Positions 8,456-17,982 of a DNA stretch of 64,000 nt are shown here, in pieces. The DNA is from Pseudomonas lini (GTDB taxonomy: Bacteria; Pseudomonadota; Gammaproteobacteria; Pseudomonadales; Pseudomonadaceae): the NCBI RefSeq assembly GCF_964063345.1, contig NZ_OZ061318.1:6510001-6574000 (forward strand). Reading direction: 5' to 3'. Both the position numbers and the translations under genes were made by a program. The stretch's first letter is position 1. The number at the start of each line of letters is the position of its first letter. The notes beneath the pieces are model-generated. The model was not told where the DNA came from and did not search any database. It saw only the letters and a list, made by a program, of their open reading frames with translations.

Positions 8456-10156
8456 TTACGCAAACGTAATTCCCGAAGCCGAAAGATTATCCAGACCTAC
8501 GCCCACCAGCGTTACGGCGTAATCGCCAATCTTGAGCACAGTGTCGTTGCCGGCCTGGGTCGCGTGCTGGGTGTAGTCATAACCCTGCCCCGCGCCCTGG
8601 ACACCCATGAACACCAGTTTGTCGCTGCCCTGGTAGCCATTGATCGCATCGAAGCCGAAGGCGCCGCTGAACAGGAACGTGTTGTTGCCACCTCCCGAGG
8701 CATGCATCACGTCATTGCCCGCGCCACCGACGAAGGTCACGTGGCTTTTGTCGCTGCGCAGCAGGTCGTCACCGGCGTTGCCGAACAGCCAGTCACCGTC
8801 GACGCTGGCCACCAGCGTGTTGCCGTAGGCATCGCCATTGAGCGAATGGTTGTAATGGGTCAGTTCCGTGCCATTGAGCAAGCCACTGACGGTGACGTTG
8901 TAGGTGATGTCCTTGCTGCCCCACCACGAACCCGATTCCTTGCTCACCAGCGCGCCGATGTCGCGGGTCATGCTGATGCCGCCGTAGGCATCGCGCACGT
9001 ACAGCGTGCCGTCGCCATCGTTGGCAAAGTTGAAGTTTTGCAACGGTTTCTGCAGCTCGAAGGTGTTGCTGCCCTTGCCTCCCAGCAGCAGGTTGTAGCC
9101 ACCGTCATCGCGGAACCGGTCGTTACCGTCACGGCCTTCGATGAAGTCATTGCCCGCGCCGCCCTTGAGCAAGTCATTGCTGTCAGTGCCGATGATGAAC
9201 GTGCTGCCGGTATGCGGCTCGCCGCTACGGCCCAGGTCTTCGACCCAGGTGGTGCCTCGGGACGATTCCGACAGGTTGGACACGATCAGCGTCGAGTCCT
9301 TGTCGGTGAGGTCGTAGAAGCGCGAGTCGATCACCCGGTTCAAGCCATCGGCATAGCCCAACGAACCGTGGGCGGACCAGTTCAGCGGGTTGAGGATGCT
9401 GAACGGCACCAGATTCTGCGCGGTGGAGGCGTATTGTTCATTGAAGTTGACGATGTTGTTGGTCGCCGAATCCTGATGACCGTCGTGCTTGCCCAGCGAG
9501 CCACTGCTGAAGGTGGTGCCGTCGAGCACGCGAAACACTGGGTCATTCTCATAGCCGATGTTCAGCACGTTGTTGCCGGTAGCGCTTTGAGCCGGCGAGG
9601 CGAAGGCAATGTAGTTGGCGTCTTTGAAGAAACCGCCCCAATTATTGCCGCTCAACTCCGCCAGGCTGTTGACCCCCAACCCGCCGAGGCTATGCCCGCT
9701 GACCAGCACGTCCTTGGCACTCAGTCCGTGGGCGACGGAAAACGCGGCGACGCTTTTCAGCAAAGTATCGAAGGCGTTTTTCGCGTAGTTCGTCGCGTAA
9801 TCCACCGGACCGACCGCGGCCAGCAGGTTGTTTTTCATGTCGCCGAAAGTGTCGCTGTAGCCCAGGCCGCCGGTGCCACGGAAGGCGATACCGATGCCGA
9901 TCAGCTTCCCTGCCCCGTCGTATTTACCGAGCACCTCGGCTTCGGCGCTGGTGAAGCCGTCCTTCTCGCCATAGAAGGTGCCTTGGGCCCCGACCTTGCC
10001 CTGATAGCCCAACGCTGTGGCGCCAATCGGCGCCCAAGCGGTCGCCGGCAGTGGCTGGCCGGTCGGCGTGTACGCGTAGAGCGTCAGCGCGATCGCGTCG
10101 GAGTACAGCGCCTTGCCAGCCTCACTGCCGGCATTTTTGTAATCAAACAGTCCCAT
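8456..10156 (-). CDS. pueB: secreted family I.3 lipase / polyurethanase PueB
   Basis: A 566-residue paralogue of the downstream lipase and the size of P. chlororaphis PueB. Triad: Ser156 in GHSLGG, Asp205 in YENDPVF, His263 in SAHGS. It lacks an insertion of about 50 residues near position 35-85 that PueA has, which accounts for the length difference. RTX repeats ([20 protein letters not shown]) bind Ca2+; the C-terminus carries the type I secretion signal. AAGGAAG precedes the ATG. Only 23 bases separate it from the upstream autotransporter gene, so the two are cotranscribed. Confidence 0.94.
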   Translation of the reverse strand: MGLFDYKNAGSEAGKALYSDAIALTLYAYTPTGQPLPATAWAPIGATALGYQGKVGAQGTFYGEKDGFTSAEAEVLGKYDGAGKLIGIGIAFRGTGGLGYSDTFGDMKNNLLAAVGPVDYATNYAKNAFDTLLKSVAAFSVAHGLSAKDVLVSGHSLGGLGVNSLAELSGNNWGGFFKDANYIAFASPAQSATGNNVLNIGYENDPVFRVLDGTTFSSGSLGKHDGHQDSATNNIVNFNEQYASTAQNLVPFSILNPLNWSAHGSLGYADGLNRVIDSRFYDLTDKDSTLIVSNLSESSRGTTWVEDLGRSGEPHTGSTFIIGTDSNDLLKGGAGNDFIEGRDGNDRFRDDGGYNLLLGGKGSNTFELQKPLQNFNFANDGDGTLYVRDAYGGISMTRDIGALVSKESGSWWGSKDITYNVTVSGLLNGTELTHYNHSLNGDAYGNTLVASVDGDWLFGNAGDDLLRSDKSHVTFVGGAGNDVMHASGGGNNTFLFSGAFGFDAINGYQGSDKLVFMGVQGAGQGYDYTQHATQAGNDTVLKIGDYAVTLVGVGLDNLSASGITFA

Positions 10157-10179
10157 GTTCTTGCTTCCTTAGCGTCAAA

Positions 10180-13100
10180 TCAGAACTGCCAGTCCAGGGT
10201 CAGGCCCACACCGTGGTCTTTTTCCCGGGAGCCAAGCAGCCCGTTGTAATCCAGGTTCAAACGGGTATCGCGGCCCAGCGCCAATCCGGCACGGACACCG
10301 ACCACCGCGGCATCGCGGTCCATGGACACGCTTTGCACGCTGAACGCGGTGTTGCCGTTGACGAAGGCCAAATGGTCTTCGGAACGGGTGTTGCTCAGGT
10401 TGTGCTGCCAGCCGAGCGTGCCGGACAGTTCCAGCTGTTGCTGGTCAGACAACGCAATGGCTTTGCTCGCCCGCAGGCCAAGGGTCGAAAGCACCACGTC
10501 GCGGTTGTTCTCACCCCCCTTGAGCGCGGCGGCATCACCTTTTTCGCTGAAGCTTTCAGTGTTCAAGTGCACATAAGCCAGATTGGCGAACGGCTCCAGA
10601 GCGATCGGTTGCAGGTCCAGGCGATACGCCGCTTCGGTGAACAGTTGCGCGGAGGTCGCATCGCGTTTGGATTTCTGCTTGCCGCTGACGCCGTTAAATT
10701 GCAGGTCACGTTTGACGTCGATGCGATGCCAGCTGTAAGCGCCACCAACGCTAAGGCGCAACGCGTCGATTTCATGGCCCAGGTAGGCACCCAAGTGGTA
10801 GCTGTCGACCGAGGCCGACGAATGCGTGCCATCGCCCATGCTCAACGAGCTGTCGCTATAACCGGTGACGAAACCCAGTCGGGTATCTTCAGTGATCAAG
10901 CCATCGACACCGGCCAGCAGCCCGCCGATGGAGCTGTTGGAACTGGCGTTGTCATGCCCGCCATCGCTCTTGCCCCAGGCGCCGAGCACTTTGAGCCAGG
11001 CGTTGCTGCGGTCATCGGTGGGTGCCCCGGCGTCGAACAAATCATGTTCACGCAAACGCTCGCCGACTGCATCGCGCAGGTAGCGGCTGTCGTTGATCAA
11101 CAGCGTGCCGACTGCCGGATGAATCTCACCGGAGAGTTGCTGGAACGCTTGTTGCGCGACAGCGGCGGTCGGCGACAGCAGCAGGGTTTCGTAGAGTGGA
11201 TTGCCTGCGCCCAATTGCTCGGCGGCAGCGGCCACGGCGCGTTGGTTCGGGGTTTGGCCCACGCTGGTGAAGGACGTCGCGTTGCGCTCGACGGCGAGTT
11301 GAATGCCGCTAGCCGAGTAGTCGAGGGTGCCGCCGAGAAACAGGTAGTCCGGCACCACCGCACCGAAGCGCCCTTCTATCCCACCGGCCGCTTGCAGGAT
11401 GTTGTACTGATTGCCGAGCAGGGATTTCGCTTCGCTGGTGGTCAGCAATGTCGGGCTGTATTCCAGAGACAGACTGACCGTTGCGCCTTCGATGATCGCC
11501 TTGCCACCGGCGATGATCTGGTCGCTGCTGCTGGGCGACAGTTCTACGGCATAGGTCGAGCCAGGCTCGAAGGTTACGTCGCCCGCCACCTGCAAGGTGC
11601 CGATGGAATTGCCGGGCGCCACGGTACCGCCGCTTTTCGCGGTCAGCGCCGCGATGCTGCCGTTACCGCCGAGGACCCCGCTGTTATTGACGGTGACGGC
11701 CGACCGCAGCGAACCATTGATCGCCAATCGGCCCTGATTGACCAAAGTCGGGCCGGCGTAGGTGTTGGCGCCGGTCAGCACCAGTGTGCCGACGCCCTGC
11801 TTGGTCAGGCCGCCATGGCCGGAAATGTCGTTGCGCCAGACGTCGAGCCCGCAGTGCACGTCATTGCACACACGCTCGGTGGGTTTGCCGGCATCGATGA
11901 TCGCGCCGATACCCGGCAAGTCCGCGACAAACTGGCTGGAGCCGTAGGCGCCTTCGATGCGAAATTCCTCGGGAATGTCCTGCTCGGTCACGAACATCGC
12001 CGGGCCATCGATGCCATTGCGCAGGTTGATCATGCCCCAGCCGTACAGCGAGTCGACGCCAGGTGCGCCGAGGTCGGTGGCGGTGGTGCGCAGCACACTG
12101 GCGACTTGCGCGCCGGTCATGTACGGGAAGCGTTCCATCAACACCGCCACTGAGCCTGCAACGTGCGGCGCCGCCATCGAGGTGCCGTTGTAATTGGCGT
12201 AGCCGGTGGTCAGGTCATCGGCATTGGTGCCGCTGATAATCGAACTGTAGATCCGGCTGCCCGGTGCCGACACGCAGAAACTCGCGGTGTAGCCGCAGCG
12301 CGACGAGAAGGTACTGATGTTGTAAGGGTCGGGGCTGCTGGGGTCCGGATTCCTCTGCAACGCGGCGACGGTTATCCAGTTCGGCGCGATCTCCGGGACG
12401 AAGTAACCGAGGCCGGCGATGGCGTCCGGGTTGTTGAGGTTGTAGTCGTTGCCGGCGGCGAAGATCGTCACGATGCCACTGCGGGCCGCCGCGATGGCGC
12501 CGTCGTAGGCACCACCGGGTTTGGTCCCAAGCAAGGTCTGGATCTCGTTGAACTGCAATTGCGCGTCCTGCACGGTGAAGTGCGGGTACGCCGGGTCCCG
12601 ACCACCCAGGTCGAAGCGGTCGGTGATGCCGATGCCCCAGCTGTTGTTGATGATCCGCGCGCCGCTGGCGATCAGGGCATCCCAACCGGCCTTGTACACC
12701 GCACCGTCGTTGCCGCGAATGATCCCGTCTTCCGGGCCAGGGTCGCCGTTGTCGGCGCTGATGATTTGCGCGCCAAACGCGACGCCGTGCATCGGCCCGC
12801 CGTCGCGACTGCCCGCGGCAATCCCGCCAACGTGAGTGCCGTGGGCACCGAGTTTGCCGTTAGAGCCTACCGAGGGCGAACCGTCATAGAGAAAGGCATC
12901 CCCGACTTTGACTGGAATGTACGGGTCGGTGTATTCGCGGATGCCGCTGGTGACCAGCGTGATCACTTTGTTGGTACCGGAAAACTCCGGGTGCAAGGCG
13001 TAAACCGGTTGATCGAAAATCCCCAGTTTCACCCCTTTGCCGGTGTAACCGGCGGCATAGGCCTCCTGAGCGTTGATCGCCCCCAGGCCCCAGTCAGCGT

Positions 13101-13275
13101 TGAACTCTGTGCTGCGCCAGCTATCGGGATTGCCTGTCCTGCCGTTTTCCACGTAGGGCGCCGCGTGTGCGGTGCCCAAGGTGGCCAATGCGCAGAGCAA
13201 AGCGCGATTGAGGTTTTTTAAACTAGTAAACGTGCTGCCCGACCGAGCAGGCGAATTGTTGTTTTCAGCTCTCAT
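10180..13275 (-). CDS. prtB: autotransporter subtilisin-like serine protease (PrtB type)
   Basis: 1031 residues from an ATG with AAGGATGG upstream. Signal peptide to about residue 38 (LLCALATLGTAHA). The S8 peptidase domain has Asp88 (LGIFDQP), His145 (AHGTHVGG) and Ser366 (NGTSMAAPHVAG). A passenger-linker motif of the autotransporter type (LVLTGANTYAG, GTVAPGNSIGTLQV) follows at about 515-590. The last 270 residues form a beta-barrel ending in LTLDWQF, with the terminal Phe needed for BAM insertion. It is anchored in or released from the outer membrane. Homologues in P. fluorescens lie in the aprX-lipA operon as prtB. Catalytic Asp is followed by QP rather than the usual SG. Confidence 0.93.
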   Translation of the reverse strand: MRAENNNSPARSGSTFTSLKNLNRALLCALATLGTAHAAPYVENGRTGNPDSWRSTEFNADWGLGAINAQEAYAAGYTGKGVKLGIFDQPVYALHPEFSGTNKVITLVTSGIREYTDPYIPVKVGDAFLYDGSPSVGSNGKLGAHGTHVGGIAAGSRDGGPMHGVAFGAQIISADNGDPGPEDGIIRGNDGAVYKAGWDALIASGARIINNSWGIGITDRFDLGGRDPAYPHFTVQDAQLQFNEIQTLLGTKPGGAYDGAIAAARSGIVTIFAAGNDYNLNNPDAIAGLGYFVPEIAPNWITVAALQRNPDPSSPDPYNISTFSSRCGYTASFCVSAPGSRIYSSIISGTNADDLTTGYANYNGTSMAAPHVAGSVAVLMERFPYMTGAQVASVLRTTATDLGAPGVDSLYGWGMINLRNGIDGPAMFVTEQDIPEEFRIEGAYGSSQFVADLPGIGAIIDAGKPTERVCNDVHCGLDVWRNDISGHGGLTKQGVGTLVLTGANTYAGPTLVNQGRLAINGSLRSAVTVNNSGVLGGNGSIAALTAKSGGTVAPGNSIGTLQVAGDVTFEPGSTYAVELSPSSSDQIIAGGKAIIEGATVSLSLEYSPTLLTTSEAKSLLGNQYNILQAAGGIEGRFGAVVPDYLFLGGTLDYSASGIQLAVERNATSFTSVGQTPNQRAVAAAAEQLGAGNPLYETLLLSPTAAVAQQAFQQLSGEIHPAVGTLLINDSRYLRDAVGERLREHDLFDAGAPTDDRSNAWLKVLGAWGKSDGGHDNASSNSSIGGLLAGVDGLITEDTRLGFVTGYSDSSLSMGDGTHSSASVDSYHLGAYLGHEIDALRLSVGGAYSWHRIDVKRDLQFNGVSGKQKSKRDATSAQLFTEAAYRLDLQPIALEPFANLAYVHLNTESFSEKGDAAALKGGENNRDVVLSTLGLRASKAIALSDQQQLELSGTLGWQHNLSNTRSEDHLAFVNGNTAFSVQSVSMDRDAAVVGVRAGLALGRDTRLNLDYNGLLGSREKDHGVGLTLDWQF

Positions 13276-13351
13276 CCAGCGACCATCCTTAGTTATGTTG
13301 CCAAAATCCTTGTGCCTCAAGGCCTGCCCAATCCTGCCAGTCAAGGCGCGA

Positions 13352-13447
13352 AACCTGTGGGAGCGGGCTTGCCTGCGAAGGCGGTGTGCCAGGCAACATC
13401 AATGTCGACTGACACGCCCTCATCGCGGGCAAGCCCGCTCCCACAGG
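13352..13447. repeat. REPIN between prtA and prtB
   Basis: CTGTGGGAGCGGGCTTGCCT at the left and ATCGCGGGCAAGCCCGCTCC at the right form an inverted REP pair in the 198-bp gap between the two autotransporter genes. Confidence 0.87.
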
Positions 13448-13473
13448 GATTGCACCAAGCCCCCTCGCCTGCG

Positions 13474-16437
13474 TTAAAACTGCCAATTGAGACTCAGCCC
13501 GACGCCGTGGCTCTTCTCGCGGCTGGCCAGTTGGCCGGTGTAATCGAGGTTCAGCCGAACATCCCGGCTCAAGGCCAGGCTGGCATGGGCGCCCACCAGC
13601 GCCGCATCGCGAACCAGCGGCGAGCTTTCCACCACGAACGGAGTGCCACCGCTGGCAAACGCCAGGTGTTCCTCGGAATCGGTGTTGCTCAGGTTGTGCT
13701 GCCAACCGAGGCTGCCGCTCAGGTCCAGCTGTTGCTGTCCGGACAGCGTTACCGTTTTCAGTGCGCGTATACCCAGTGTGCTGAGTACCGCGTCACGCCG
13801 CTCGCCACTGCTTTTGAGCGCAGCGGCGTCACCTTTTTCGGTGAAGCCCTCGGTATCGAGGTGCACGTAAGCCAGGTTGGCGAACGGTTCCAAGGCCAGT
13901 GCTTGCAGATTCAGGCGATAGGCCGCTTCGCCGAACACCTGGGTGGTCCCGGCATCGACCTTGGCTTTCTGTTTGGCGCTGACGTCAGCGTATTGCAGGT
14001 CACGTTTGACATCGGCCCGATGCCAGCTGTAGGCGCCGCCGGCACTCAGGTGCCAGGCGCCCATTTCGTGGCCGGCATAGGCGCCCAGGTGATAGCTGTC
14101 GACCTGCGCTGATGAATGAGTTCCGGAGCCCATGCTGACCGAGCTGTCGCTGTAGCCGGCGACCAGGCCTACACGGGTTTGGTCATCCACCGCACCATCG
14201 ACACCGGCCAGCAAACCGCCAATCGAGGTGGTGTAGCCGGCGGTGTCATGGCTGTCATCGGTCTTGCCCCAGGCGCCCAATGCCTTGATCCAGCCATTGC
14301 TTTGGGAACCGTTGGCTTCATTGAGACGCTCACCTACCGCGTCACGCAGATAACGACTGTCATTGATCAACACCGAACCCAGCGCTGGGTAGATTTCCCC
14401 CGACAGCTGCTGAAAGGCCTGTTGCGCCGAACTCGCGGTCGGCGACAGCAGCAGACTTTCGTACACCGCGTTACCCGCGCCAAGCCCTTCCGCTGCGGCC
14501 GCGACGGCACGCTGATTCGGCGTTTGCCCGACGCTGGCGAAGGTTGTGGCGTTACGCTCCACGCTCAGCTGAATGCCGGTCGCGGCGTAATCCAGGCTGC
14601 CGCCGATGAACAGGTAGTTGGGCAGCACCGCGCCGAACTGGCCTTGAATCCCGCCCGCCGCTTGCAAGATGTTGTACTGATTGCCCAACAGGCTTTGAAC
14701 TTGTTGGGTGCTGAGCAAGGTCGGGCTGTTTTCCAGGGACAGGCTCACGGTGGCGCCACTGATCGTGGCCGTACCGCCCGCAATAATCTGGTCGCTGCTG
14801 GTGGGTGACAGTTCGACGGCATAAGTCGAACCCGGCGCAAATGTCACATCGCCGCTGACTTGCAACGTACCGATTGAGTTTCCGGGCGCCACGGTGCCAC
14901 CGGGGTTGGCAGTCAATGCAGCGATTCGTCCGTTACCGCCGAGGGTGCCGCTGTCATTAACAGTCACCGCCGATGTCAGCGAGCCGTTCACCGTCAGTAA
15001 CCCACCGTTGACGGTGGTCGGGCCGCGATAAGTGTTGTCGCCAGTGAGCATCAACCGCCCCGCACCGGACTTGATCAGGCTGCCTTCGTAGACTCGGTTG
15101 GCGGCGGCGGAGTCGCGAGCGGTGCCCACCGCATAATCGGTCTGATCCTGCTGACTGGCACCGGCCGGGACACCGTTCTCCCAGCCCTTGTCCTTCAACG
15201 TCTGTCGCCAGGCGCTGCGTTCGGCGGCGTCTTCGGCCTGACGCTGAATCAGCGCCTTGTCCGAAATGTCATTGCTCCAGACATCGCTTTGCCCGGTCCC
15301 CAGATTGGCATTGAACGACCCGAGCAATTGCCCCGGCCCGCGCATCGCCCGCTCAAGGTTGACCACGCCCCAACCGATGCGGGTGCTCGGTGCGTCGGTG
15401 ACCGAACCGTCGAGCTGGGTCGCGGTGGTCAGCAGCACTTCCAGCGCCTGCTGATTGTTCATGTACGGATAGCGTTCCATCACCAGCGCCAGTGCCCCGG
15501 TGGCATGCGGCGCGGCCATGGAGGTGCCGGACTTGATCGCGTAACCGCCGCCGGGAATGGTGCTGTCGATCTTCGCGCCCGGCGTGGTGATGCACCAATA
15601 CTTGGCGATCCCGCACTGGTTGTATTTCTGCTGGTTGCTTTGATCCAGCCCCGACACTGCCAGCCAGTGGCCCTCCAGGTCCGGCTGAAAATACGGCAAG
15701 GCCGAACGCACGCTGGCATTCGGGTAACCGCTGTTGCCGGCGCTGAACACGTTGATCACGCCGCGGCGCGAAACGTCGGCGGCGGCATCGAGCCAGGTGC
15801 CTTTGTTCCAGTGCTGGGCGTAAGCAGCGTGCAGGTCGTCGAGGGTTCGGTAACTGACGTCCGGCGGTTGGCTGCCCCAGCTGTTGTTGATCGCGCGAAC
15901 ACCGGCATCTGCCAGGGCGTTATAGACCGCTGCGAAATAGCGCGGATCGGGGCTGGGGCCGAACAGGAAACTGTCGTTCTTGTTGGTGTTGCCGACGTAG
16001 ATTTGCGCGTTGTACGCCACGCCGTGCATGCCGGTGCCATCCCGGGAAGCGCCCATGGTGCCGGTGACGTGGGTACCGTGAGAGTCGTTGTTGGTGTTGA
16101 GTGTGCCGTCGATGTTGAACGCTGAGCCGTCGACATAGCTGCCGCTGGCGGTCACTGCGTGATAACGGTCGGCGGAAAATTCGGGATGGCTGGAATCGAA
16201 ACCGGAATCCAGCGCGCCGATTTTCACGCCCTTGCCGGTGATGCCGGCGGCATAGGCTTGATCGGCCTGCATGCGCGCCAGGCCCCAATCGCGCTGGAAC
16301 TCAGTCGAGCGCCAACTGGCGGGGTCGCCGGGTTTGCCGGTTTCCAGGTAAAGCGCCTGGGCTGAGCCTGGTACCGATGAAATCAAGAGCAATAGCGTGC
16401 CGACCGACATCGGCTTGATCTGTACGTCCATGTTCAT
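13474..16437 (-). CDS. prtA: autotransporter subtilisin-like serine protease (PrtA type)
   Basis: 987 residues from the ATG of MNMDVQIKPM (GCGAGAG upstream). Signal peptide to about residue 28 (LLLLISSVPGSAQA). Subtilase triad: Asp77 (GALDSGFD), His120 (SHGTHVTG), Ser306 (SGTSMAAPHATG). A segment near 420-490 has no counterpart in PrtB. From the repeat-like linker (LMLTGDNTYRGPTTV) to the C-terminus (LSLNWQF) it is closely similar to PrtB, so the pair arose by duplication, with the barrel better kept than the catalytic domain. It follows aprF in the block and precedes prtB. Confidence 0.93.
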   Translation of the reverse strand: MNMDVQIKPMSVGTLLLLISSVPGSAQALYLETGKPGDPASWRSTEFQRDWGLARMQADQAYAAGITGKGVKIGALDSGFDSSHPEFSADRYHAVTASGSYVDGSAFNIDGTLNTNNDSHGTHVTGTMGASRDGTGMHGVAYNAQIYVGNTNKNDSFLFGPSPDPRYFAAVYNALADAGVRAINNSWGSQPPDVSYRTLDDLHAAYAQHWNKGTWLDAAADVSRRGVINVFSAGNSGYPNASVRSALPYFQPDLEGHWLAVSGLDQSNQQKYNQCGIAKYWCITTPGAKIDSTIPGGGYAIKSGTSMAAPHATGALALVMERYPYMNNQQALEVLLTTATQLDGSVTDAPSTRIGWGVVNLERAMRGPGQLLGSFNANLGTGQSDVWSNDISDKALIQRQAEDAAERSAWRQTLKDKGWENGVPAGASQQDQTDYAVGTARDSAAANRVYEGSLIKSGAGRLMLTGDNTYRGPTTVNGGLLTVNGSLTSAVTVNDSGTLGGNGRIAALTANPGGTVAPGNSIGTLQVSGDVTFAPGSTYAVELSPTSSDQIIAGGTATISGATVSLSLENSPTLLSTQQVQSLLGNQYNILQAAGGIQGQFGAVLPNYLFIGGSLDYAATGIQLSVERNATTFASVGQTPNQRAVAAAAEGLGAGNAVYESLLLSPTASSAQQAFQQLSGEIYPALGSVLINDSRYLRDAVGERLNEANGSQSNGWIKALGAWGKTDDSHDTAGYTTSIGGLLAGVDGAVDDQTRVGLVAGYSDSSVSMGSGTHSSAQVDSYHLGAYAGHEMGAWHLSAGGAYSWHRADVKRDLQYADVSAKQKAKVDAGTTQVFGEAAYRLNLQALALEPFANLAYVHLDTEGFTEKGDAAALKSSGERRDAVLSTLGIRALKTVTLSGQQQLDLSGSLGWQHNLSNTDSEEHLAFASGGTPFVVESSPLVRDAALVGAHASLALSRDVRLNLDYTGQLASREKSHGVGLSLNWQF

Positions 16438-16511
16438 GACTCTCGCTTTTTTGGCGTTTTTAGAGTTGTAGTCCCCAGTCCTGGGGCGATATTTCTGTGC
16501 TTCTGTGTTTT

Positions 16512-16604
16512 TGTGGCGAGGGAGCTTACTCCCGCTGGACTGCGAAGCAGGCCCAATGGCGGTTGCTGCGCAACCGAACGGGAGCAAGCTCCCCCGCCAC
16601 AATG
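16512..16604. repeat. REP-like inverted repeat
   Basis: TGTGGCGAGGGAGCTTACTC and its inverse GAGCAAGCTCCCCCGCCACA flank a GC-rich loop. It fills the gap between aprF and prtA and belongs to the GTGGCGAGGGAGCTTGCTC class of Pseudomonas REP, distinct from the GTGGGAGCGGGCTTGC class seen elsewhere. Confidence 0.75.
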
Positions 16605-16615
16605 TTTTCTAACCG

Positions 16616-17980
16616 TTATTGAGCTTTCGGGCCCTGGCCGAAGGCCTCATCCACCTTGGCCAGGTCCTGCTCGCTCAAGGTGCCGGCGTAGTAGTGCAAT
16701 TTGGTCCAGGCCATCAAATAGTCGTAGCGTGCCTGGGCCAGATCCCGGCGGGTGGTAAACAGTTGTTGTTCGGCGTTCAGCGCATCGAGGTTGACCCGTT
16801 CGCCGCCCAAAATGCTTTGCTTGGTCGAAACCACCAGCGCTTCGGCCGACACCAATGCCTTCTGATAAGCCCGCAATTTATTGACCCCCGACAGGCAGGC
16901 ACTGAACTGACGGCGCAGCTGGATCAGGGTTTCCCGGGTCTTGCCGTCCAGCTCGTACTCGGCCTGTTCCATGGTGCGGCTGGCCTGACGGGTCGAGGCC
17001 GAGACCCCGCCACCGGCATACAGCGGCATGTTGACTTCGATGCCGATGGTGTTGGTGTCGTAGCGCTGGTTGTAGGTGTTGCCGCTTTCCGATTCGTTCT
17101 GGCGTACCGAGGCGTAGGCGCTGACTTTTGGCAGGTGGCCGGCGCGGTTGCGTTCGACCTCGTAGCGCGCCACTTCTACCGCCTGACGCTGGGAGGCCAG
17201 GTTCGGGTTGTTGGCCACCGCCATCTCGTGCCAGGTGTCGTAATTGGCCGGTTGCAGGGTGAACGTCTGGAAGTTCTGATCCAGCGGCGTCAGGTCGCCA
17301 ATGTCGATGGCCGGCACGCCAATCAGTGCGCCCAGCTCACGCAGGGCCGCATCCTGTTCATCGCGCGCCTCGATTTCCTCGGCGGTCGCCAGTTCGTAAC
17401 GTGACTCGGCTTCGAGGATATCGGTGCGCGTGCCCTCCCCTTGGCGGAACATCTGCTCGTTCTGCTGAAACTGCTGCTCGAAGGCTTTTTTCTTGGCCCG
17501 CGCGATGTCGATCTGGTCCTGAGCGAACAGCGCCTTGGTGTAATTCTCCAGCACGCGAACCAGCAGTTCCTGGCTCTTGCCCCGAAAGTTTTCGTCAGCG
17601 AACAACGATTGCGCCACGCCTTTGCGATACGCCGAATAAGCCTCGTAGTCGAGCAGCGGCTGTTGCAGGGTCAAGGTCGAGCCGTAACTGCTGTAGTTGC
17701 GGTCTTCGGTAAAGTCTGGTCTCCCCTCATTAATTTGAGTGACCTTGGAGGTGTTGCGCCCCTTGTTGTAGTTGTAACCAATCCTGGGCAGCAGCCCGGC
17801 GCGGCCGATGGCACGGTTTTCAAGGCCTGCATCGCGCTCCTTGATGGCGCCGAGAAACACTGGATCATTGCGTAACGCTTGCTCATAAACGTCGAACGGC
17901 CCCATGGCCATCGTGCTGTTGCACGTCAGCAACGCCACGGTCGCTGCGAGCAAAGAAAACTTATTCATACAGCCGAACAT
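16616..17980 (-). CDS. aprF: type I secretion outer membrane channel AprF (TolC family)
   Basis: 454-residue TolC-family protein that forms the outer membrane duct for AprA and the lipases. The N-terminal signal peptide (LLAATVALLTCNSTMAMGPF) is followed by two outer-membrane-efflux repeats with long helices: YEQALRNDPVFLGAIKERDA near residue 35 and NNPNLASQRQAVEVARYEVE near 260. The start ATG lies 2 bases beyond the stop of aprE, indicating a single transcript. Confidence 0.93.
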   Translation of the reverse strand: MFGCMNKFSLLAATVALLTCNSTMAMGPFDVYEQALRNDPVFLGAIKERDAGLENRAIGRAGLLPRIGYNYNKGRNTSKVTQINEGRPDFTEDRNYSSYGSTLTLQQPLLDYEAYSAYRKGVAQSLFADENFRGKSQELLVRVLENYTKALFAQDQIDIARAKKKAFEQQFQQNEQMFRQGEGTRTDILEAESRYELATAEEIEARDEQDAALRELGALIGVPAIDIGDLTPLDQNFQTFTLQPANYDTWHEMAVANNPNLASQRQAVEVARYEVERNRAGHLPKVSAYASVRQNESESGNTYNQRYDTNTIGIEVNMPLYAGGGVSASTRQASRTMEQAEYELDGKTRETLIQLRRQFSACLSGVNKLRAYQKALVSAEALVVSTKQSILGGERVNLDALNAEQQLFTTRRDLAQARYDYLMAWTKLHYYAGTLSEQDLAKVDEAFGQGPKAQ

Positions 17981-17982
17981 CC

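Noticed and set aside
8447..10249. 600-codon plus-strand frame opposite pueB, and similar long frames opposite pueA, prtA, prtB and aprE
   Set aside because: They are antisense shadows produced by high-GC codon bias; their products are Val/Ala/Gly/Gln/Arg-rich without domains, while the minus strand encodes clear enzymes.
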